Source: Rudaea cellulosilytica DSM 22992 (lineage in GTDB: Bacteria; Pseudomonadota; Gammaproteobacteria; Xanthomonadales; Rhodanobacteraceae). Taken from it: a stretch of 64,000 nucleotides of DNA. The notes under the pieces were generated by a model. The model saw only the letters and a list, made by a program, of their open reading frames with translations, searched no databases and was not told the origin of the DNA. The stretch is from NCBI RefSeq assembly GCF_000378125.1, contig NZ_KB899241.1:595652-659651 (forward strand), written 5' to 3'. Positions 27,020-33,573 of the stretch are shown piece after piece; the stretch's first letter is position 1; each line of letters starts with the position of its first letter. Both the position numbers and the translations under genes were made by a program.

Positions 27020-27857
27020 GTCGCCGCGCGAACGCGAGCGCGATCAGGGCGAAAGCACCGAGCAGTCCGATCCAGCCGACGTCACCGCCGCCTGTGTAGC
27101 CGGCCTTGTTTTCAACCTTCACCTGCGCGTCGTGCTTGGAGCGTTCGCGGAAATCGTCCATCGCCGTCTTCAGCTGCGGGATCAGATCATCGACGGCCTT
27201 CGCATAACCCGCGTCCTGTGCGTGCCGCGCGCGCTCGCTGAAACTCGCCAGCGTGCCGCTGCCCTTCACCCGGCTCGAACCCGGTGCCCGGAACAGCAGC
27301 TCGCGGCTGGCCACGTCGAAGACCGACGCATCGACCAGCGTCTGCACGTCGTACTTGTCGCCGCGGATCACATAGGCACCGACGATGGTCCAGTACAGCA
27401 CCGCCGCCGCGCGCGTGTCGTTGAACTGCACTTGGTCGTACGACAGCAACGCCACGATTTCGACGTTGAACAAGCGTGCAACCTGATCGAGATTGTCGAA
27501 GCCGCCGCGCGCGTGCAGGTAGTTCGATGGAATCACTTCGATGCTGCCGATGTACGCGTATTGTCCAAACGCTGCCTTGACGCGTTCGAGCAGCAACCGT
27601 TTCGACTGCTCGGACGCGCCTGATTCCCACTGCCCGCCCGGCACGAAGGCGATGCCCACGCGCACCGGCGGACGCAACGTCGTCGTGCCCGGCAGCAATT
27701 GCGGCGCCTCGCTCGCATTCGGATAGAGATAGTCGACGACGCTCGCGGCGCGATGCTCCTGCTGCGGGCGGAACAGGGTCGCACAGCCGGCGAGCAGCAG
27801 TCCGGACGCGGCGACGACTAGGCCTCGCAGCCATGAATTACTCGGCATTGCGTGCAT
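27012..27857 (-). CDS. Rhombotarget lipoprotein with GlyGly-CTERM-like tail
   Basis: A 281-residue lipoprotein. The signal ends in LLLAGC (Cys25). The body is a soluble alpha/beta domain. The last 29 residues are Gly-Gly-Gly (about 256-258), a hydrophobic helix (VGWIGLLGAFALIALAF) and a basic end (ARRHA), the tripartite architecture of GlyGly-CTERM sorting signals. It is therefore the probable substrate of the rhombosortase encoded directly downstream. GAGGAG lies 7 bases before the ATG at 27857. Its start overlaps the end of the hydrolase gene by about 20 bases. Biological role of the mature lipoprotein is unknown. Confidence 0.85.
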   Translation of the reverse strand: MHAMPSNSWLRGLVVAASGLLLAGCATLFRPQQEHRAASVVDYLYPNASEAPQLLPGTTTLRPPVRVGIAFVPGGQWESGASEQSKRLLLERVKAAFGQYAYIGSIEVIPSNYLHARGGFDNLDQVARLFNVEIVALLSYDQVQFNDTRAAAVLYWTIVGAYVIRGDKYDVQTLVDASVFDVASRELLFRAPGSSRVKGSGTLASFSERARHAQDAGYAKAVDDLIPQLKTAMDDFRERSKHDAQVKVENKAGYTGGGDVGWIGLLGAFALIALAFARRHA

Positions 27858-28698
27858 CAAGATGCTCCTCAAGTACAGGCGATGGACGATCAAGCAGACC
27901 TTGCGCCGCGAGCCACGCCGGAATGCGTTCGGCAAACAGACTGCGATCGAAATGACAGTCGTCGTGGCCGCAGTCGAGCGCGGCGAACTCCGCGTGCTTC
28001 GACGTGGCCGCAAGGCGCTCGCCCATGCCGAACGGGATGACTTTGTCCCCGCGTCCGTGCTCGACAAAGACCGACCCGGTGAATTCCCGCACGCGTGCCA
28101 GCGTGTCGTAGGGATAGCGCAGTAGGAATCCGGGCAACAAATAGCGGTGCGCGATGTCCTCCAGCGAGGTGAACGTCGACAGTAGGATCAGTGCACGCGG
28201 CTGGCGCCGGCGCGTCAACTCGCCCGCGGCGGCACCGCCGATCGAATAGCCCATCGCGATGATTCGCTGTGGATCGATCTCTGCCCGGCCTGCAAGCCAA
28301 TCGTAGGCGAGCGCGGCAGCCTCGTTGATCTGCGCGAAAGTCGGTTCGCCGTCGGCGCCGCCGAAACCCGGGTATTCGAGCTGAAGCACGGAGATTCCCG
28401 CGCGGCGCAACGGCTGCACAAGAGCGAAGGAATCCTCGATGCGCTCGAAATTGCCGTGGGTGTAAAGAATCGCCGGACCGCGTCCGGCGCTCGCGGCTGC
28501 CGGCTGATAGACGGCGCGCACACTGCCGAAGCTCGCCGGCAGCTCGACCAGTTGCGCATCCTCGGGCAACGCGGCGGCCAGTGCCTGCCGTTTGTCCGAC
28601 GCCGCGGGAAACAGAATCGATTGCTGCTTCGAATACATCACGCCGCCGTACAGCGGATACAGCAGCACGAGCGGCAGAATGTAAGCGCGCAACCTCAT
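27838..28698 (-). CDS. Alpha/beta hydrolase, membrane-anchored
   Basis: A 286-residue serine hydrolase with an N-terminal hydrophobic anchor or uncleaved signal (about residues 5-22). The nucleophile elbow is GYSIGG with Ser152; Asp217 (HGRGDKVIP) and His244 or His248 (GHDDCHF) complete the triad, and the HGNFERIED loop supplies the oxyanion hole. It belongs to the bem46/dienelactone-hydrolase-like group of envelope hydrolases. It heads the overlapping cluster with the GlyGly-CTERM lipoprotein and rhombosortase, so a link to envelope sorting is plausible but not shown by the sequence. Confidence 0.88.
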   Translation of the reverse strand: MRLRAYILPLVLLYPLYGGVMYSKQQSILFPAASDKRQALAAALPEDAQLVELPASFGSVRAVYQPAAASAGRGPAILYTHGNFERIEDSFALVQPLRRAGISVLQLEYPGFGGADGEPTFAQINEAAALAYDWLAGRAEIDPQRIIAMGYSIGGAAAGELTRRRQPRALILLSTFTSLEDIAHRYLLPGFLLRYPYDTLARVREFTGSVFVEHGRGDKVIPFGMGERLAATSKHAEFAALDCGHDDCHFDRSLFAERIPAWLAAQGLLDRPSPVLEEHLDARNAE

Positions 28699-28790
28699 TG
28701 ATGTGTCCGCTCGGCGACGGCAGCAAACATCGGCGAAGACACGACAATGTGCAAATCATCGTGCGTACTGCGCGCGACGCGAGTCGTCGG

Positions 28791-28807
28791 GTATCATCAT
28801 TTGATAC
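28791..28807. promoter_or_regulatory. Inverted repeat upstream of the XRE gene
   Basis: GTATCA, five bases, TGATAC, between the divergent hydrolase and XRE genes and 17 bases before the XRE start. It could be the XRE protein's own operator. Confidence 0.45.
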
Positions 28808-28823
28808 TCCGCGGAATCGAAAC

Positions 28824-29555
28824 ATGAGCACGAGCGCAACCCTGCTGCAATCGATCCGCGCAACGCTGCGCGAGCGCGGCATGACCTATCGCCAGCTCGC
28901 GACAAAACTCGGTATCAGCGAGCCGACCGTGAAGCGCGACCTGTCGCGTGGCGATTTTTCGCTGAGCCGGCTCGATGCGATCTGCGCCGCGCTCGAGGTA
29001 TCGCTCGCCGATTTGCTGCAGGCGCCGTCGGCGAAGAGCCTGCTGACCCAGCTCAGCGAGGCGCAGGAGCGCGCGCTCGTGCGCAACCCGCAACTGCTGC
29101 TCGTCACCTACCTGCTGGTCAACGACTGGAAATGGGCCGAGATCACCGCGACCTTCGACTTCGACGACAACACGCTGACCTCGGCGCTGCTCAAGCTCGA
29201 CGCGCTCGGCATCGTCAATTTCCGTCCGCCACGGCGCGTCGGCAAGCTCACCGCGCGCAACTTTACCTGGCGCAAGGACGGACCGGTGCACGAATTCTTC
29301 CTTGCCCGCGTCGCACCCGAGTTCCTGCGCGCGCGCTTCGACGGTCCGCTCGACGAACTGCGCCTGATCGGCGGCATGCTGTCGGCAGCGTCACGCGCGC
29401 ACATCAAGGCCGCAATCGAACACGTGGCGCAGGAGTTCGAGGACCTCGCCCACCGCGATGCGCGTCTGCCACTCACGGACAAGGACGGCTGCACCGCGCT
29501 GTTCGCGTTCCGGCAATGGGAATTTTCCGAATTCACCCGCCTGCGGCGAAGATGA
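28824..29555 (+). CDS. XRE-family helix-turn-helix regulator
   Basis: A 243-residue protein. Residues 1-75 are a lambda-repressor-like helix-turn-helix (ATLRERGMTYRQLATKLGISEPTVKRDLSRGDFSLSRL). A second, winged-helix-like domain follows (WAEITATFDFDDNTLTSALLKLDALGIVNF), then a helical C-terminal part. The combination is typical of cytoplasmic regulators with an effector-binding region, found next to envelope genes in related bacteria. It is divergent from the hydrolase-rhombosortase cluster, with an inverted repeat between them. The ribosome-binding site is a weak GCGGAA. Confidence 0.85.
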   Translation: MSTSATLLQSIRATLRERGMTYRQLATKLGISEPTVKRDLSRGDFSLSRLDAICAALEVSLADLLQAPSAKSLLTQLSEAQERALVRNPQLLLVTYLLVNDWKWAEITATFDFDDNTLTSALLKLDALGIVNFRPPRRVGKLTARNFTWRKDGPVHEFFLARVAPEFLRARFDGPLDELRLIGGMLSAASRAHIKAAIEHVAQEFEDLAHRDARLPLTDKDGCTALFAFRQWEFSEFTRLRRR

Positions 29556-29574
29556 TGCGAATCAGTCCAACCCG

Positions 29575-30207
29575 TTATCTGTCGACAACTGCAACAAGCG
29601 TCTGCTGCAGGCGAGGCCTTGCGCTTTGGAAATCAAGGTTCGTCGGCATTTTGGGCAGCAGCGGTGAAGGGCCGGCGGTGGTAGGGACACTCTTGTCGAC
29701 TTCGTCCAACTTCAGACTCTCGGCCCACAAGGTGCCCTTGCCGGCCAGCAAGAAACCGAAAGCGACGTCCGTCGCATCCTGCGCAACGTCGAGCACGATT
29801 TCATAACGCCGCCACTGAGTGGAGCCGAGCACAGGCCGCGACTGCATGTTATCGAACCCGAGAATATTGGGTTTGTTGCCGGGCTGCCCATCGATGCGCA
29901 GCCACAGTCCGCCCCAGCCTTTAACGTCCGCCGAACGCAGCATGCCGGAAAGACGTATGCGCTTGCCGCGATACGCATCTGCGGCGATTGTTTGCATGAT
30001 CGTGCCGAACTTGTCGTCAGGCGCTTCCGATCGCGATTGGATGACGGCGCACTTGCCGCCGGCAGAGCCTGCTGTGTCGGTACCAGCAACATAGGAGGCG
30101 GGAGACGATCCGGTCAAATACCAACCTTTCGGCACACCTTCGACGATCGCGGCATGTGCCGCCGCCGAAAACAACAAGAAGAAAATCAGACCAGGCAAGA
30201 TTCGCAT
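29575..30207 (-). CDS. Secreted beta-rich protein of a sigma-factor-linked operon
   Basis: A 210-residue exported protein with a signal peptide (MRILPGLIFFLLFSAAAHA). The mature part is a single domain with a galactose-binding-like beta pattern (GWYLTGSSPASY, FGTIMQTIAADAYRGKRIRLSGML, GWGGLWLRIDGQPGNK, FDNMQSRPV, WRRYEIVLDV, FGFLLAGKGTLWAESLKLDEV) that I recognise as recurring in secreted proteins and linked to AraC-type or ECF regulators in proteobacteria. It may bind carbohydrate or polymer. It begins one base after the stop of the preceding membrane protein (TGATATG), so translation is probably coupled. Confidence 0.75.
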   Translation of the reverse strand: MRILPGLIFFLLFSAAAHAAIVEGVPKGWYLTGSSPASYVAGTDTAGSAGGKCAVIQSRSEAPDDKFGTIMQTIAADAYRGKRIRLSGMLRSADVKGWGGLWLRIDGQPGNKPNILGFDNMQSRPVLGSTQWRRYEIVLDVAQDATDVAFGFLLAGKGTLWAESLKLDEVDKSVPTTAGPSPLLPKMPTNLDFQSARPRLQQTLVAVVDR

Positions 30208-30208
30208 A

Positions 30209-30589
30209 TCAGGCTCCAGGAGAAGAAAAAGAGGTGCTGTCCACGCAGAGGCCGGGGAACGCGCGGCATTGCTGCGCAGACCATGCAATTTCCCCGGTAT
30301 CGGCCGGCATCGCGGCCGGCACTGCTGGGCTCAGCAACCAGTCGCTGACGGCCTGCGTATTGCGCGCATGAGCTTGCGCAAGCTCAATATCCTCGCGTGG
30401 ATGTTGCGCGAACCAGACCAGAATCAGTGCTGCGGACGCTGCCACAGCGCCCGAGCCGAGGTGCCGGCGCCTGCGGGCGCGGCGCTCATGTTCGCGCGCA
30501 TAGCGCAACAACATTGCATTCACCGTTGCGGGAGCACGCTCGCGTGCCGCCCGCCGATACAGTTCCAGCAAAGGCTCGCTCATCTCCAC
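30209..30589 (-). CDS. Single-span membrane protein, probable anti-sigma factor
   Basis: A 126-residue protein with an N-terminal helical, charged domain (about 1-43, very basic at REHERRARRRRH), one hydrophobic span (about 44-60), and a short periplasmic part. The start overlaps the end of the ECF sigma gene by 10 bases, the classic arrangement of a membrane anti-sigma factor. No zinc-binding HxxxCxxC motif is present, so it is not a ZAS-type anti-sigma. Function is inferred from topology and position only. Confidence 0.65.
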   Translation of the reverse strand: MEMSEPLLELYRRAARERAPATVNAMLLRYAREHERRARRRRHLGSGAVAASAALILVWFAQHPREDIELAQAHARNTQAVSDWLLSPAVPAAMPADTGEIAWSAQQCRAFPGLCVDSTSFSSPGA

Positions 30590-31230
30590 GTCTCCAAGGA
30601 TTTGCGCAACCGCGTATATGCGTAGCGCAAGCGACTCTTCGCCGTGTCATGGCCAACACCCGTCACCAAGGCGATTTGTTCGATACTCATTTCCTCTTCG
30701 GCCCGCAGCAAGAAGGCTTCGCGCTGCAGCCATGGCAACTGCGCAATCGCGTCGAGCAACGCCTGACTCACGTCGACACGATGCATGAAATCGCCAGGAT
30801 CAGGGTTGCCGTCGTCGACGAGTTCGACTTCATTTGGATCGACGGAATCGACGCGCGCAAAAGGTGAGCGTGCGCGCCGGCGCTCCACTGCACGATGGTG
30901 GGCGATGGTAAAAAGCCAGGTCGTGAACCCGGAGCCGGAAACGTAGCGATCCTTGCCGCGGATGACGGCAATCCAGATTTCCTGAAAGACCTCGTCCACC
31001 TCTGCCCAATCCGACACCATGCGACGCACGAATCGGTGCAGACGGTCGCCATGCCGTCGATAGAGATGCACGAACGCGTCGGCGTCGCCACTGCGGTAGC
31101 GCCGCATGAGTTCCTCATCGCCCGCCGTTGCATCGTGCGGGCGGGGCGACGATGATGCTGCGGTATCGCGCTCTTTCGCCTCACCCGGAAACAGGCCTGA
31201 CATCATTGATGGCAAAGCGATGGCGGACAT
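30580..31230 (-). CDS. ECF RNA polymerase sigma factor
   Basis: A 216-residue sigma70-family factor with region 2 (DADAFVHLYRRHGDRLHRFVRRMVSDWAEVDEVFQEIWIAVI, including FTTWLFTIAHHRAVERRR) and region 4 (AIAQLPWLQREAFLLRAEEEMSIEQIALVTGVGHDTAKSRLRYAYTRLRKSL). The N-terminal ~40 residues are a disordered extension, so a later start is possible. The gene overlaps a membrane protein and is followed by a secreted beta-rich protein, suggesting a stress or envelope signalling module. It lies 66 bases downstream of the NCS2 permease gene. Confidence 0.9.
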   Translation of the reverse strand: MSAIALPSMMSGLFPGEAKERDTAASSSPRPHDATAGDEELMRRYRSGDADAFVHLYRRHGDRLHRFVRRMVSDWAEVDEVFQEIWIAVIRGKDRYVSGSGFTTWLFTIAHHRAVERRRARSPFARVDSVDPNEVELVDDGNPDPGDFMHRVDVSQALLDAIAQLPWLQREAFLLRAEEEMSIEQIALVTGVGHDTAKSRLRYAYTRLRKSLETWR

Positions 31231-31296
31231 ATGCGTCGTTATTCCTGGATTCTCATCTTCTGCTATCGGGGCAGAGTGCGAATCGGGGTTAATCCT

Positions 31297-32880
31297 TCAT
31301 CCGGAACTTCCATTTTTTTCACGTGGCACGCCTGCCTGAGAGACGACGAGTAGCACTGCAGCAAGCACGCCATAAGCCGCGCTGAACTGCCAGACCAGAG
31401 CGCGTGCAGAGTCGGAGAGCGTCCACGGCAGATAGATGGTGCCGAGCGGATCGACGGAGTGGATGATGCCGAAGAAGGTCAGCGCGGCGCCGGCGAGCAG
31501 GATCGCGGCGGCCTTGCGTGCGTGTCCGTCGATCAGCGCAACGACGAAGCTCGCCCAGACCATCGAAGTGATGATGAAGCCGTTGCCGAGGATAAAGATC
31601 ACTGCCATCTCGGGCAGGCCGTGGTCGGCATTCGCGTACAGCTTCGCGAACTGGTCCGGCGCGACGATCGATGGATCGCCGAGCTTGATCGCAACCATGC
31701 GCGCGACAGCCGGAAAGAATGCCATGACGACCGCGGCGAAGTATTTCTGTTCCGTCGCCTCGAACGCCTGCATGGTGATGTGGATCGCGATGAAGATCAG
31801 GATCGGGGCGAGCACGGCCAGCGGAATCAGCTCGACCAGATTCGACAGGTAACCGAACACGCCGCCGAGACCGACGAACAGGCCGGTGAGGAAGGTATAG
31901 CCCGTGCGCCCGCCCATCGCGCGGTACGCGGGCTGGCCGATGTAGGGCGTGGTCTGCGCGACGCCGCCGCAGATGCCGGCGACCAGCGTCGCAATCGCCT
32001 CGGTCAACAGGATATCGCGCACCGGATAGTCGTCGCCCGCCGCGCGTGCGCTCTCGGTGACGTTGATGCCGCCGACGACCATGAGCAAGCCGAACGGCAG
32101 GATCAAGGCGAGATACGGCAGCGTGTACTTCAGCCCCTCGATGAAACCGAGATTCGGCCACGGCAGGTTGAAGCGCAACGTCGGCGCACTCGGTGCGTGA
32201 AAGCCCGGGCCGAGCAGGTCGAACGGACCCAATGCGTAGTAGAGCACGACGCCAACGAGGATCGAGAACAGCACGCCCGGAATGCGCCCCGGCAGCGGCG
32301 CGTGCGCGACGAGCGCGTAGAGAATGATGCCGAGACAGGCGAAACCGACGACCGGCACGCGCAGCACGTCGACGAGCGGGAAGAAACCCATCAGCACGAG
32401 CGCGATGCCCGCGATCGATCCGAGCAGCCCCGCGCGCGGCACATTGCGCATGACCCAGTCACCGAAGAACGAGAGCACGGTCTTGAGCACGCCCATGACG
32501 ACGAGCGCGGCCATGCCGAGCTTCCAGGTCGCGTCCGCCGCCGTCATTTCGTCCATGCCTTGCTGCTTGAACGCGAGGAAGGCCGGACCGAGCACGAGCA
32601 GGCCCATGCCGATCGTCGTCGGCGCGTCAATGCCGAGCGGCATCGCGCACGCGTCTGCGCGGCCGCTGCGCAGCGCCATGCGCGTATAGATGAAGTTGCC
32701 GAGCAACGCGCCAAGTGCCGTGCCCGGGAACATCTTGCCGAAGATGACCTCGGCCGGGAAATGGAAGATGCCAATCAGCGCGCCCGAGAGGAACGCGAGC
32801 ACCGAGAGATTATCGACGACGAGGCCGATGAAGCCGTTGACGTCGCCGGAAGTGATGCGCAGCTTATTGGCGTCCAGCAT
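31297..32880 (-). CDS. NCS2-family permease
   Basis: A 527-residue membrane protein with 13-14 hydrophobic segments. It fits the nucleobase:cation symporter-2 / AzgA-like family: GALLGNFIYTRMALRSGRADACAMPLGIDAPTTIG in the first substrate helix, and TEAIATLVAGICGGVAQTTPYIGQPAY in the second. Substrates in this family are purines, uracil or related compounds, but the sequence does not settle which. The neighbour is a lipoprotein gene, and a TonB-dependent receptor follows divergently at 33.6 kb; joint uptake of a purine-like compound is speculation. Confidence 0.8.
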   Translation of the reverse strand: MLDANKLRITSGDVNGFIGLVVDNLSVLAFLSGALIGIFHFPAEVIFGKMFPGTALGALLGNFIYTRMALRSGRADACAMPLGIDAPTTIGMGLLVLGPAFLAFKQQGMDEMTAADATWKLGMAALVVMGVLKTVLSFFGDWVMRNVPRAGLLGSIAGIALVLMGFFPLVDVLRVPVVGFACLGIILYALVAHAPLPGRIPGVLFSILVGVVLYYALGPFDLLGPGFHAPSAPTLRFNLPWPNLGFIEGLKYTLPYLALILPFGLLMVVGGINVTESARAAGDDYPVRDILLTEAIATLVAGICGGVAQTTPYIGQPAYRAMGGRTGYTFLTGLFVGLGGVFGYLSNLVELIPLAVLAPILIFIAIHITMQAFEATEQKYFAAVVMAFFPAVARMVAIKLGDPSIVAPDQFAKLYANADHGLPEMAVIFILGNGFIITSMVWASFVVALIDGHARKAAAILLAGAALTFFGIIHSVDPLGTIYLPWTLSDSARALVWQFSAAYGVLAAVLLVVSQAGVPREKNGSSG

Positions 32881-32895
32881 GAATCTATATCCGGT

Positions 32896-32996
32896 CGTGT
32901 TGAGCGAAGCGGAGCGAAGCTCCGCGGAGTCGAAACACCCGCAACTCCGAACCCTTCGACTTCGGCGCTACGCGCCTACGCTCAGGGCGAACGGGG
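32896..32996. repeat. Short hairpin repeats upstream of the permease
   Basis: Contains a perfect GCGGAGC-GAA-GCTCCGC hairpin (32909-32925) within GTGTTGAGCGAAGC...GAGTCGAAACAC, followed by a CCCTTCGACTTCGG...CTCAGGGCGAACGGGG segment with a GGCGC-TAC-GCGCC stem. Such CCCTTCGAC/CTCAGGGCGAACGG pieces are common dispersed repeats in many GC-rich proteobacteria. Confidence 0.45.
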
Positions 32997-33014
32997 TTTC
33001 GAGGCCAATTCATA

Positions 33015-33479
33015 TCAGAACGACACCTCGGCCGGCTGGGTCACGCGCAACACAGACAGGTCGCCCGTTTCCTTCTTCCATGCCGCGCGGATCGCGTCGA
33101 GATCGGCGCGCTGCTTCGGCGCGTCCGCGTGCAGCAGCATGATGACTTTCGAATGCAGACGCTCGACGTGGTTCTGACCTTGCGTGCGCCATTGGCCGTA
33201 GACGTCAAACACACTCAACCCATCCGGGAAGCGCGGGGTCACCTCGCGGTCGAGGAAATCGCGCCAGCGCTTTTCGTTCGCGGCCGCATTCGCCTCCGAG
33301 CCCTCATCGGCGATCACGCCGAGACCGAAATACAGCTCCGTGCGCACCCAGTTCTTGGCGGCATCGGGATGCGCGGCGTCGCCGACGAGAGTGCCCGGCG
33401 CGGATTGCGGCAAAGGCGCGGTGGTCGCGCAAGCCGACAGCAGCAATGCGAACAGAATATGCGCAGCAGGTTTCTTCAT
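33015..33479 (-). CDS. DUF3574-type lipoprotein
   Basis: A 154-residue lipoprotein with the signal ending in LLSAC (Cys17). The body matches DUF3574: WVRTELYFGLGVI at about residue 45, FPDGLSVFDVYGQWR in the middle, and VERLHSKVIMLLHAD near the end. The function of this family is unknown. It lies between the NCS2 permease (same strand) and a divergent TonB-dependent receptor. Confidence 0.85.
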   Translation of the reverse strand: MKKPAAHILFALLLSACATTAPLPQSAPGTLVGDAAHPDAAKNWVRTELYFGLGVIADEGSEANAAANEKRWRDFLDREVTPRFPDGLSVFDVYGQWRTQGQNHVERLHSKVIMLLHADAPKQRADLDAIRAAWKKETGDLSVLRVTQPAEVSF

Positions 33480-33573
33480 ATGGACGTCTGTTTCGCGATG
33501 AAGATCGGTAACCTAGTATTCACGGGTTGTGCGCCGCAGCGCAACCGCTCCTGATCCCCTCGTGGAAATATCG

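Noticed and set aside
31459-33177. Long plus-strand frame antisense to the NCS2 permease
   Set aside because: Highly charged low-complexity translation, the mirror of hydrophobic helices on the other strand.
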